Assembly: GCF_050296195.1 (NCBI RefSeq)
Contig: NZ_JBNKRB010000005.1
Direction: 5' to 3' (one strand)
Source of the DNA: Gynuella sp050296195
GTDB taxonomy: Bacteria > Pseudomonadota > Gammaproteobacteria > Pseudomonadales > Natronospirillaceae
DNA length: 64,000 bases
Shown here in pieces: positions 45,845 to 54,553 of the stretch. The notes below the pieces were generated by a model. It saw nothing but the letters and a program-made list of their open reading frames with translations, was not told the origin of the DNA and searched no databases. Position 1 is the stretch's first letter. Every line of letters begins with the position of its first letter. Both the position numbers and the translations under genes were made by a program.

Positions 45845-47344
45845 TCAGACCAGCGCAAATACAATGGCCAGAAAAATACTGACCGATGAAAAAGTCACGA
45901 GTCGGGTGGACCATTGATTGAACCAGCCATGGAAATTATTAACGTGACCCGATTTGGTTGGCTGGCGGGTCCAGCTTTGTTGATCGAGACGAAATACAAC
46001 GTATATTTTCATCAACGATCCCACGATCTGGTTGTAATAGAGAATCAGCGGGTATAACGGACCTACGTGATGTCGTGAAGCTGTCAACATAAACGTCAGC
46101 ACCAAACGGGTCAGACCGATCCACAGCAGATACACCATGAGATAACTGATGGATAACTTCAGACTGGCAACTATTGCTGCGGACAAACCCAGTATGCTGG
46201 TCCACATGGAGATCCGCTGATCCCACACCACGTAATAGGTAAACCAACCCAGCCGGCTTGGCCCAAGACGGGTGGCACGACTGTTCTGCCGCAGATTGTT
46301 GCCATACCACCGATACATCAATTTGCGACTGGCCACCAGGAAACGCGGATCGGGTGGATGCTCAACTGTGTTGATGACGGCATCGGGAACGTACCAGGTG
46401 TCATATCCCATACGCATCAGGCTGAACCAGCTGGACTTGTCATCACCGGTCAGAAACTTAAAGGTTCCCAGTCGCCAGTGTTTCAGGTGGTCCTGCTCAA
46501 CATCTTCAATAAACTCCTTTGACGTCACTACTCCGGCTCTGAACACCGACATACGGCCAGTCAAAGTTAACACCCTATTGGAAAGAGCCATTGAACACAT
46601 ATTGATGTGGCGCTGGGCAAAACGCAGCTTATGCCACTCAGACATGACATAGCTGCCCTGAACCTCACAAAATTCATTGGTGGTCAGCGCCCCCATATTC
46701 GGAAACAGCCGGAAATACGGTGCAACCGTCGCCACCACGCCTGGCGCAAGAACCGTATCACCGTCCACCACAGCAACAATGGCATCGGCATCCGGCAGCG
46801 AACGGGAAATAGCACGGAAACCGTAGGCCAGTCCGTCACGCTTGCCAGTACCAGGAATACGAACAAACTTAAGATGCACTCTTGCTGGCGGCATGTGTTT
46901 TTTCCACAATGCTCTAACCAGCATTTCATCGGATACTTCAACAATCGAGCACACCACCGTCGTCGGCCATCCGGTGGCAATGGCTTCACGGATGACGGAG
47001 TCGTATACCATCGCCGTGGTTTTGGCGTCTATTCTGAAGCTGGTGACCATCAGATACACATGGGAGGGTGCCGCTTCTTTTCCCAGCGCGGCGGCGCGTT
47101 TACGACAGCGCGGATAGAGCCAATACAGGAAAATCATTCCACGGATAAAATGGGTAAACCCAACCCCATAACGCCAGACACCAACCGCACCGATCAGAAA
47201 AATAAAATGCGCTGAACCGGGATTAAAGATATCTGCGGGCACCAGAGTGGCAAGCAATCCCAGGCCACTGAGATACAGCAGCCAATAAGAAAGCTCTCTG
47301 ATCGCCTGGCCCATTGATTTCTGTTCTACAGCATCATGCTGCAT
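45845..47344 (-). CDS. alg8: Alginate polymerase Alg8
   Basis: A 499-residue inner-membrane glycosyltransferase family 2 enzyme polymerising GDP-mannuronate. The catalytic domain shows VVDGDT (DGD at 194-196), FVRIPGTGKRDGLAYGF and the EDVEQDHLKHWR segment carrying the base, followed by RKLMYRWYGNNLR at the (Q/R)xxRW-like position. Helices lie at the N-terminus (about 20-72) and C-terminal half. GGAG precedes the ATG by 8 bases. It works with Alg44 and follows algD, as in Pseudomonas. Confidence 0.95.
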   Translation of the reverse strand: MQHDAVEQKSMGQAIRELSYWLLYLSGLGLLATLVPADIFNPGSAHFIFLIGAVGVWRYGVGFTHFIRGMIFLYWLYPRCRKRAAALGKEAAPSHVYLMVTSFRIDAKTTAMVYDSVIREAIATGWPTTVVCSIVEVSDEMLVRALWKKHMPPARVHLKFVRIPGTGKRDGLAYGFRAISRSLPDADAIVAVVDGDTVLAPGVVATVAPYFRLFPNMGALTTNEFCEVQGSYVMSEWHKLRFAQRHINMCSMALSNRVLTLTGRMSVFRAGVVTSKEFIEDVEQDHLKHWRLGTFKFLTGDDKSSWFSLMRMGYDTWYVPDAVINTVEHPPDPRFLVASRKLMYRWYGNNLRQNSRATRLGPSRLGWFTYYVVWDQRISMWTSILGLSAAIVASLKLSISYLMVYLLWIGLTRLVLTFMLTASRHHVGPLYPLILYYNQIVGSLMKIYVVFRLDQQSWTRQPTKSGHVNNFHGWFNQWSTRLVTFSSVSIFLAIVFALV

Positions 47345-47368
47345 GGTATGTCTCCGTCATTGGATTAT

Positions 47369-48679
47369 TTACCAACAGATTCCTTCCAGGTTGGCGCTGG
47401 ATTTGCTGGACATAAAGCCCACCAGATCCAACACATTTTTTTGTTCCGGGACGCGTGCCAGTACTTGTTGAAAGACATCATCGGAGTTACCGATCACGAT
47501 CACTTCTGCTTCAGCGATCGCTTCGTCAAGATCTGCAGTCAGCAGTGAAGACACATGGGGGATGTGGTGATTGATATACTCTTTGTTGGCACCGTGCATA
47601 CGGGCATATTCGACATTGCGGTCAAAGATCTTGAGCTGATAGCCTTTGCCGATCAATACTTCCGCAAGTTCTACCAGAGGGCTTTCGCGCAGGTCATCTG
47701 TACCAGCCTTGAAACTCAATCCCAGCATCAGTACTTTGCGTTTATCATAGGAATTGATCAGATTGTAGGCATGGTTAACCTGATAAGCATTACTTTCCAT
47801 GATGGAGGACAATAACGGATTTTTAACATCCATCTGGGCAGCCCGATACGTCAGAGCACGGACATCTTTGGGCAAACAGGAACCACCAAAGGCAAAACCG
47901 GGACGCATGTAGTATTTGGAAATATTCAGTTTGCTGTCCTGACACACAACATCCATAACATCACGGCCATCAACACCAAGTGCCTTGGCGATATTGCCGA
48001 TTTCGTTGGCAAAACTGACTTTGGTCGCATGCCAGACATTGCAGCTGTATTTGATCATTTCAGCCACTTCAATCGGTTTGCGAATAACTGGTGCCGGCAG
48101 ATCCCGGTAAATTTCATCAAGGACATCGCCAGAAGCGCTGTCGAGCTCCCCAATTACTGTCATCGGAGGATAGTCATAATCGTGAATAGCCGTACTTTCA
48201 CGGAGAAATTCCGGATTGGTGGCCAGACCGAAATCTACGCCTGCCTGCTTGCCTGAACAGTCTTCCAGAATTGGTTTGACGACATTCATGACCGTTCCCG
48301 GTAATACTGTGCTACGAACCACTACCACATGGCGTTCTTGTTTATCACGTAATGCGATACCAATATCACGGCACACGGATTCGATGTAATTCAATTCCAG
48401 ATCGCCATTGCGCTTGCTCGGTGTACCCACGCAAATCATGCTAACAGAAGTATCAGCGATGGCCGCCGCCACATCGGTGGTCCCCTGAATCAGACCATTG
48501 TTGACACCTGCCGCCAGCAGCGCTTCAAGCCCAGGTTCGACAATTGGCGACTTGCCCTGATTGATCAGTGCGATTTTGTCCTTTGATACATCTACACCAA
48601 CTACTTTGTGACCGCGTGAAGCGAGTGCAGCAGTACACACAGCTCCTACATAGCCCAAACCAAAAATACTGATATGCAT
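47369..48679 (-). CDS. algD: GDP-mannose 6-dehydrogenase AlgD
   Basis: A 436-residue NAD-dependent enzyme oxidising GDP-mannose to GDP-mannuronate, the committed and rate-limiting step. The N-terminal Rossmann motif (FGLGYVGAV), the EFLRESTAIHDY segment, and the catalytic Cys268 in GGSCLPKD are intact. Length equals the 436 residues of P. aeruginosa AlgD. First gene of the cluster, with AGGAG upstream and an unusually long 803-base gene-free region before it, which should hold the operon's control sites. Confidence 0.97.
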   Translation of the reverse strand: MHISIFGLGYVGAVCTAALASRGHKVVGVDVSKDKIALINQGKSPIVEPGLEALLAAGVNNGLIQGTTDVAAAIADTSVSMICVGTPSKRNGDLELNYIESVCRDIGIALRDKQERHVVVVRSTVLPGTVMNVVKPILEDCSGKQAGVDFGLATNPEFLRESTAIHDYDYPPMTVIGELDSASGDVLDEIYRDLPAPVIRKPIEVAEMIKYSCNVWHATKVSFANEIGNIAKALGVDGRDVMDVVCQDSKLNISKYYMRPGFAFGGSCLPKDVRALTYRAAQMDVKNPLLSSIMESNAYQVNHAYNLINSYDKRKVLMLGLSFKAGTDDLRESPLVELAEVLIGKGYQLKIFDRNVEYARMHGANKEYINHHIPHVSSLLTADLDEAIAEAEVIVIGNSDDVFQQVLARVPEQKNVLDLVGFMSSKSSANLEGICW

Positions 48680-49482
48680 GTGATTCTCCTACACTTCCAA
48701 ATACGGGCGTCAGTACATGACTGCCAATTGATGCCAGCATGTTCCAGCAGTAGGACAAGGCATCAACCATGCCATGAAGTTTTTCAGTTTGGATAGAAAA
48801 TTTGTGACAGGTTAATTTGTTTCAATGAGACACGTATCAAAACAACAACCAAAACAGGACATAAAAGATACAATTATTTATTTACAAGTACACATAACGG
48901 TGCATTTAACAACATGTTAAGAATATCGACAAATCAAAATAATTATCATCATACTATTATTAAAAAAAAGGACATTTAAGATACTTTATTTACTTAAAAA
49001 GCAGGTTTTTTCACTCTGCAAGCAACCTAGAAAACATCTACCGGTAAACGGTTACCATATATACCAATTCAATTAACAAAAATTCATGAATAGCGGAAAA
49101 ACATAAGCACTGTTCATAGCAGACACAATACCGGCCACTTTCACAACTGCGTCACATGAATGAAGTCGAGCCGCTTCTCTGGTAAAAATCAGCTGTCGCC
49201 ATTTAACGACAGAATTGAAAAATGAGGATCATCCTAGTTAAAACAACGAGCTACGATCATTTCCGTGCAATATATAGGTGATTTTTCCTGGCTTTCTGAA
49301 AAATACTGTCGCCAATACCAGACACATCTGCCACCCTTTTCACTTTGATGTCTTTTTATAGACAGAAAATTGCGATAATTGGTAAGTGTGCCTAGGAAAC
49401 CGGGTGAATCGCATCACACATTCGAGCAGATAATTAACGTGATTTTTCCGCGCGAAGATGTGTGAGGGAAAGGAGATCAGCT
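48680..49482 (-). promoter_or_regulatory. Long AT-rich upstream region of algD
   Basis: An 803-base gene-free region, very A/T-rich at 48821-49020. Visible structure: inverted repeats GGTAA/TTACC (49043-49056), CTGTCG/CGACAG (49193-49212) and AGGAT/ATCCT (49225-49235). The long algD leader is like that of Pseudomonas, where many regulators bind far upstream. I found no good match to the AlgU-type GAACTT-TCTGA promoter on the minus strand, nor a clear sigma-54 site. Promoter position is unknown. Confidence 0.6.
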
Positions 49483-50031
49483 TTAAGAATGAGAAGAAGG
49501 GTATTCCCGACGCAATATTGAATACACCTTGTGATCAACGAAAACACCGTTCAAATATTCGTTTTCCCGCAAAATACCATCGAAATGAAACCCCAATCGT
49601 TCCGGAATCGCCTGACTGCGGTCATTCCCGACCGCACAACGCACTTCGATTTTATTCAATTTAAACTCATCAAAACCGATTCCAATCAACTGCCTGAGCG
49701 CAGTGGTCATGATGCCTTTACCACAAAATTCTTCAGCCAGCCAATAACCAGCCAGCCCAAAACAATTGTTTTTTTCAATACGATTAAACGAAATCATCCC
49801 ACACAGATGCTGACGACAAAACACCATATACAGGGCACCAATGCCTTTGCGATGCTGTTCCATCCCCAGTTGAATATAGCTGATGGTATCTTCGATCCGC
49901 TGGGTCATCTCCACCCAGCTCATCCATTGTCCCAGATACGCCCGGTCAGCATCGATCAACTCATAAAGAGCTCGGGCGAACTCCAGACTGGCGGGTTGTA
50001 TCGATACATCCTTGTTCATAGCAAATAACAT
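49483..50031 (-). CDS. RimJ/RimL-type GNAT acetyltransferase
   Basis: A 182-residue GNAT of the RimL/RimJ/YdaF group, whose members acetylate ribosomal proteins, antibiotics or other amines. The acetyl-CoA-binding LAEEFCGKGIMTTAL (the [QR]-x-x-G-x-[GA] pattern as CGKGIM) and KIEVRCAVGNDRSQAIPERLGF are typical. GAGG precedes the ATG. It lies between the algD upstream region and the permease gene; the stop of the permease is 16 bases upstream, so the two may share a transcript. Confidence 0.88.
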   Translation of the reverse strand: MLFAMNKDVSIQPASLEFARALYELIDADRAYLGQWMSWVEMTQRIEDTISYIQLGMEQHRKGIGALYMVFCRQHLCGMISFNRIEKNNCFGLAGYWLAEEFCGKGIMTTALRQLIGIGFDEFKLNKIEVRCAVGNDRSQAIPERLGFHFDGILRENEYLNGVFVDHKVYSILRREYPSSHS

Positions 50032-50047
50032 ATTGTCTACCTCTGTA

Positions 50048-50809
50048 TCAGTTTTTCAGCTTGTAACCGGTTTTGAATATCCACCAGATGATAGTAAGGA
50101 ACAGTAGCAGGAAGACGGATACCATCATCAGACTGATGCCAACGTTGACATCAGCGAGGCCGTAAAAACTCCAGCGAAAACCGCTGACCAGATACACCAC
50201 CGGATTTAACAGAGTCACTTTTTGCCAAAACGGAGGCAGCATATCAATCGAATAAAAGGTTCCACCCAAAAAAGTCAGTGGTGTCACAATCATCATCGGC
50301 ACAATTTGCAGTTTTTCGAAGCCATCAGCCCATATGCCAATAATGAATCCGAGAAAACTGAAAGTGATAGCAGTCAGTACCAGAAAGGTAAGCATCCAAA
50401 TGGGATGCTCAATGTGGTAATCCACAAACAACCGGGCGGTCAGCAAGATGATGGACCCAAGAATGACGGACTTGGAGGCAGCGGCACCGACGTAGCCAAT
50501 GATAATCTCTATATAGGAAATTGGGGCAGACAACACCTCGTAGATGGTGCCCGAAAATTTCGGCATGTAGATACCGAAGGAGGCATTGGAAATACTTTGC
50601 ATCAACAACGTCAGCATCACCAGCCCCGGAATAATAAAGGCACCATAGCTGACACCTTCAATCTCCACCATTCTGGACCCAATAGCCGAACCAAACACTA
50701 CAAAATACAACGATGTGGAAATCACCGGAGTGGCGATACTCTGTAATACAGTACGCCAGGTACGCGCCATTTCGAATTTATAAATGGCGCGGATGGAATA
50801 GAAATTCAT
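50048..50809 (-). CDS. ABC-2 type permease (YadH-like), ATPase not adjacent
   Basis: A 253-residue inner-membrane protein with six predicted helices, of the ABC-2 permease family close to YadH. Characteristic is the segment YEVLSAPISYIEII and the loop PLTFLGGTFYSIDMLPPFWQ before helix 6. Such permeases usually sit beside their ATPase (YadG-like); here the upstream neighbour is a DyP peroxidase and the downstream one a GNAT gene, so the ATPase is elsewhere or missing. A GAGGGGA ribosome site is present. The substrate is unknown. Confidence 0.9.
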   Translation of the reverse strand: MNFYSIRAIYKFEMARTWRTVLQSIATPVISTSLYFVVFGSAIGSRMVEIEGVSYGAFIIPGLVMLTLLMQSISNASFGIYMPKFSGTIYEVLSAPISYIEIIIGYVGAAASKSVILGSIILLTARLFVDYHIEHPIWMLTFLVLTAITFSFLGFIIGIWADGFEKLQIVPMMIVTPLTFLGGTFYSIDMLPPFWQKVTLLNPVVYLVSGFRWSFYGLADVNVGISLMMVSVFLLLFLTIIWWIFKTGYKLKN

Positions 50810-50861
50810 GTGCTTCCCCTCAAATCCAATGTCCGATCAACAGCCGGACTTTATTGAGGGA

Positions 50862-51749
50862 TCAGTCTCGCAAAAACTGCAGGTTGATGCGACCATTTTC
50901 AGTGACGGGCGGACACCAGAAGTTAATCCCGAATAGTGGCATGGAAAAACTAAACAGGCCGTCTTCGATACCATCGTCCAGTCCCAACATACGCTCAAAC
51001 ATGCGATTGAACTTGGCGAAGTCATCGACAAACGAGACGAACACCAGGCCAGCCTCATTACAGTGATCTGTCCACGGCATTGAGCGTCGCAGCATAAAGG
51101 ATTCCGGGTCAAAGCTTTCCTGGGCAGTGCGTTTGACATGAGCGGAAGCCGGGCTGTCCTCGAACTCTTCATTGTCCGCGAGACGGCGGCCAAAGGTATC
51201 ATCCTGTTCGTTCTGCGGCAGCGACTTGAAGTAGTCCAGCTCATGGACCCAGGGCTGCACAGTCACCAGACTGGCACCATTCTGAGTCTGATCCGATGAG
51301 GTCACAAATGCAGCCGCCTCAGCGTCAGCACCGGTTGGATTTTCGGTACCATCCAGATATCCACTGAGATCGCGCCCGTCCTGATACCGGAAAGCCTGAT
51401 ACTGTACTTTGACGGTGATAAATTCCTCGGTTGCATTGAGCAACATTCTGAGCAAATGATGGAGCGCTCCCGGATCTTCTGCCCGCAACCAGAACCAAAG
51501 ATCATAGTCCCTGCGCTTGGCAGCCGGATGCTGAAAATCAGGGAACTCCTGCATGCCTTCCGGTGCTTTTCCCAGGGCTTTCAGCAGTTTGGAGCCTACT
51601 CCCAGAACTATACCGTGCCCGTCAATCAGCTGCTCAAGTGCCGATCGGAGTTTGTCCCACTGCTGGACATCAAGCAGATCAGCAAACAGGAAACAGCCCG
51701 CTGCGGGAATTTCCTCCAGGATGCCAGGCTGAAAAGGAGTGGTCATCAT
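50862..51749 (-). CDS. DyP-type heme peroxidase
   Basis: A 295-residue dye-decolourising peroxidase of the YfeX-like (class B) type. The GxxDG motif with catalytic Asp is visible in SGYLDGTENP, the proximal heme His in SAHVKRT, and the distal Arg in the MLRRSMPW segment. No Tat signal, so it is probably cytosolic. YfeX-type enzymes use peroxide to oxidise porphyrinogens or dyes; the natural substrate here is unknown. It ends 53 bases before the permease gene, same strand. Confidence 0.93.
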   Translation of the reverse strand: MMTTPFQPGILEEIPAAGCFLFADLLDVQQWDKLRSALEQLIDGHGIVLGVGSKLLKALGKAPEGMQEFPDFQHPAAKRRDYDLWFWLRAEDPGALHHLLRMLLNATEEFITVKVQYQAFRYQDGRDLSGYLDGTENPTGADAEAAAFVTSSDQTQNGASLVTVQPWVHELDYFKSLPQNEQDDTFGRRLADNEEFEDSPASAHVKRTAQESFDPESFMLRRSMPWTDHCNEAGLVFVSFVDDFAKFNRMFERMLGLDDGIEDGLFSFSMPLFGINFWCPPVTENGRINLQFLRD

Positions 51750-52032
51750 CTATATTCCTGTGTCTCAACAATAGTGCCTATTAAAACACAGCCACTTTAC
51801 CGACGTCAGCCCGGCAAACACCTTACCGATAGTCAGCTGCGCCAAATCAACTGGCGGGTTGTTCCGTACCACGACGATCCTCTGCTTTTGATCAGCATCT
51901 TTGTCAGTCACCTCAATCATGCTTCAATAAGGGGTACTATTGGCAACCCATCCCAATTTCGGGGGGTGTCCACCAAAGAGATCCGGACGATCTATTGCAG
52001 CCGAGTGAATAATAAGGAACCGCGACACATCT

Positions 52033-52749
52033 ATGCTTCAACTACTCTCACCCCACTTTGTGTTTGACTGCCTGGCTCTGGTACTGGCCATTGGCGCCGG
52101 TTTTGCCAGCATGCGCTGGAAGTTAAAATCCCCGATGACCAAGACGGCAGCAACTGTCGGTGCGGGTTACTTCGTAGCTCTGAGTCTGGGAAGTATGACT
52201 GGCTCATTTGTGCTGGGCAGCGCTAATCTGTATCTCTCCGGAGTATCAAGTGTTGGCCGCAGCATTGTAGGCGCATTGCTAGGGGCCACTCTGACGGTCG
52301 AGCTTTACAAGATCCAACGTGGAACTCGGGGATCGACCGGATACATGTATGTCATTCCTTTTTGTATCCTGGTCATCGTGGGTCGCCTGGGATGTTTTTT
52401 TTCCGGCCTTGAAGATCACACCTACGGCACTCCAACCACTCTGCCATGGGGCGTCGATTTTGGTGATGGCATGCAGCGCCATCCGGTCCAGCTCTATGAA
52501 AGCCTGTCTATGCTGATGTTGCTGCTGTTTGTTGTATTGATGCTTAAGGTCCGATCACAGTTGATCATCCATTACGGCTATTATATGTGTGTCGGATTTT
52601 ATGGCGGCCAACGGTTTTTGTGGGAATTTCTCAAGCCGTATGCCGCTGTTCTTGGCAATCTGAATCTCTTTCACATCGTCTGCCTGTTATTGATCATCTA
52701 TAGTGTCATCATGAGTCTGAGGGTTAGAAATGGCTATCGAACAACGTAA
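52033..52749 (+). CDS. Lgt-fold membrane protein lacking the HGGL His
   Basis: A 238-residue membrane protein with about seven helices, related to Lgt (prolipoprotein diacylglyceryl transferase). It keeps VGRLGCFFSG (R118 at the position of Lgt R143), QRHPVQLYES (RHP-QLYE at 149-156), and FYGGQRFLWEFLKP (Y190, R194, E198 at the Lgt Y235/R239 region). At the place of the conserved Lgt HGGL motif it reads SIVGALLG (77-84), so that His is missing, and the Asn of GRLGN is Cys. It is shorter than Lgt (about 290). It is unlikely to be the housekeeping enzyme. Its end overlaps the radical SAM gene by 20 bases. A lipid-handling role is inferred from the fold. Confidence 0.8.
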   Translation: MLQLLSPHFVFDCLALVLAIGAGFASMRWKLKSPMTKTAATVGAGYFVALSLGSMTGSFVLGSANLYLSGVSSVGRSIVGALLGATLTVELYKIQRGTRGSTGYMYVIPFCILVIVGRLGCFFSGLEDHTYGTPTTLPWGVDFGDGMQRHPVQLYESLSMLMLLLFVVLMLKVRSQLIIHYGYYMCVGFYGGQRFLWEFLKPYAAVLGNLNLFHIVCLLLIIYSVIMSLRVRNGYRTT

Positions 52750-54142
52750 ACAAACACCGTATCTTTTTTATGGCCAGACGTTATCCCTGTGCGAACAATG
52801 CCTGACCCTGGTGCCTGCCAAAATTCTGCTAGAGGGCGAGAATGTCTTCTATCAAAAACGGTGTCCGGAACATGGCGTGCAGAAAACCAAGGTGTCCACA
52901 GATGTTGCGTACTTCAAACAATGCAAGGATTACATCAAACCCGGCGACCGACCATTGCAGTTCCAATCCCGCACGGAATATGGCTGCCCACTGGATTGCG
53001 GTCTGTGTCCGGACCATGAACAACACAGCTGTCTGGCGCTGATCGAAATCAATGAGGAATGCAATCTGAACTGCCCAGTCTGTTTTGCTGATTCATCCCC
53101 GGCACGCAAACGTCATTTGCCGCTGAGTGATATCGAATTCATGATGGATACGCTGGTCGCCAGTGAAGGTGAACCGGATGTGCTGCAGATTAGTGGTGGC
53201 GAGCCCACCATCCATCCACAGATTCTGGATATCCTGGCATTGGCCAAACGCAAACCCATTCGACATTTGATGATCAATACCAATGGCGTTCGCATTGCCA
53301 ACGACCTGGAATTCGTTGCCGCACTGGCGGATTTCAAACCGGGTTTTGAAGTGTATCTGCAATTTGATTCGTTGCAAAAAACCGCGCTGCAAAACCTGCG
53401 CGGTGTCGATCTGCGCTCATGCCGGCAACAGGCACTGGAAAATCTCGAAAAATTCAATATTTCCACCACTCTGGTCGTCACCGTCAAGAAGGGCGTCAAT
53501 GATGAGGAAATCGGCGCCATCATCGATTATGCCCTGCAGTTTAAATGTATTCGCGGAATCACCTTTCAGCCGATTCAGGACAGCGGGCGCAATGACAATT
53601 TTGATAAAAACAAAGACCGTTTTCTACTCTCGGATATCCGCCGTGCGATATACCAGCAATCACATCATTTTGAGCCCGGGGATATCATTCCACTGCCCTG
53701 CAATCCGGAATCCATTTCTATTGCGTATGCCATACGTGACCAACAGCGTATTACTCCGGTAACGTCATTGTTTCCCAAAGAGGATCTGATCCAGGATGTG
53801 CCCAATGCCGTATCCTTCGAAAAAAACAGCCTGTTAAAAGCAAAAGTCATCGAGTTGTTCTCTCTCTCCAGCGGTGAACTCAATACCAGTGAACGAATGG
53901 AGTCACTGTTATGCTGTCTACCCAAAATTCCGGCATTAGAGAATCTGAGTTATGAAAATATTTTTCGCATCACCATCGTACAGTTTCTGGACCGCTACAA
54001 TTTTTGTGTAGGCAATGTAAAACGATCCTGTATTCATTTTGTCACTCGTGATGGTCAGATCATTCCGTTTGATACATACAATACGCTGTACCGTAACGGT
54101 CAAGTCGACAGATTACGCAGGCAGCTCAGGAGGCCATCATGA
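52730..54142 (+). CDS. MJ0619/Tes-like radical SAM enzyme
   Basis: A 470-residue radical SAM protein. Cx3Cx2C is C111, C115, C118 (CNLNCPVCF) with GGEP at 156-159. Upstream are a rubredoxin-like site C21, C24 and CPEHG (C45), and GCPLDCGLC (C86, C90, C93) plus C101. The C-terminal FLDRYNFCVGNVKRSCIHF and IPFDTYN match the family of archaeal MJ0619, of which tetraether synthase (Tes) is the known member; it joins lipid tails by C-C bonds. One Cys usually seen near the C-terminus is Asp here (PFDTYN). It is coupled to the Lgt-like gene (20-base overlap) and the small membrane gene (ATGA overlap). A GAGG site precedes the start. The substrate is unknown. Confidence 0.88.
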   Translation: MAIEQRKQTPYLFYGQTLSLCEQCLTLVPAKILLEGENVFYQKRCPEHGVQKTKVSTDVAYFKQCKDYIKPGDRPLQFQSRTEYGCPLDCGLCPDHEQHSCLALIEINEECNLNCPVCFADSSPARKRHLPLSDIEFMMDTLVASEGEPDVLQISGGEPTIHPQILDILALAKRKPIRHLMINTNGVRIANDLEFVAALADFKPGFEVYLQFDSLQKTALQNLRGVDLRSCRQQALENLEKFNISTTLVVTVKKGVNDEEIGAIIDYALQFKCIRGITFQPIQDSGRNDNFDKNKDRFLLSDIRRAIYQQSHHFEPGDIIPLPCNPESISIAYAIRDQQRITPVTSLFPKEDLIQDVPNAVSFEKNSLLKAKVIELFSLSSGELNTSERMESLLCCLPKIPALENLSYENIFRITIVQFLDRYNFCVGNVKRSCIHFVTRDGQIIPFDTYNTLYRNGQVDRLRRQLRRPS

Positions 54143-54381
54143 CATTACGAACTTTTTTGTTGGGACTCATGCTGACAGTGGGTTGGTTGGGGGCCGTTTT
54201 TACCGGAGGCTGTACACTATTTTTTGTATTTGAAGGTTTATCCGGCGGCCCGGAATCTCAACGTTATGTGTCATTGTTTTTGCTGGTTGGCGGTGTGCCA
54301 TTTATCGGGTGTGTACTGCTGATCATAATCAGTAGATATATTTCCAAGCGCAGTCACTCCAATGAACCGCCTAACTCATAA
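54139..54381 (+). CDS. Small two-helix membrane protein
   Basis: An 80-residue protein with two strong membrane helices (about 4-30 and 45-68) and a polar C-terminus (SKRSHSNEPPNS). An AGGAGG ribosome site lies 6 bases before the ATG, and its ATGA overlaps the radical SAM stop by 4 bases, so it is surely translated and coupled. I do not recognise the family. As third gene of the Lgt-like/radical SAM operon it may be a membrane partner or anchor of the complex; this is inference. Confidence 0.82.
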   Translation: MTLRTFLLGLMLTVGWLGAVFTGGCTLFFVFEGLSGGPESQRYVSLFLLVGGVPFIGCVLLIIISRYISKRSHSNEPPNS

Positions 54382-54553
54382 ACCATTGATTCAGCCAGGC
54401 CACATCAGAACGACAATCAAATAGTTTTCATGATTATCAAAATCATATCGTTTACGCTGTTATTCAAAATAATGTTGATAGATACGAATATTCGTCTGAA
54501 CACCGCACGCTTCTAAAAACAACCGGAAACATGTGCGGTCTCAGTTACAGCAT

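Noticed and set aside
46607..47215. A 202-codon plus-strand frame
   Set aside because: Fully antisense to alg8 with His/Arg-rich shadow composition.
33053..48679. Alginate cluster as a recently acquired island
   Set aside because: No integrase, repeats, tRNA or clear base-composition break at its ends.
48680..49482. An AlgU-type or sigma-54 promoter for algD
   Set aside because: I scanned for GAACTT-TCTGA and GG-N10-GC on the minus strand and found no good match.
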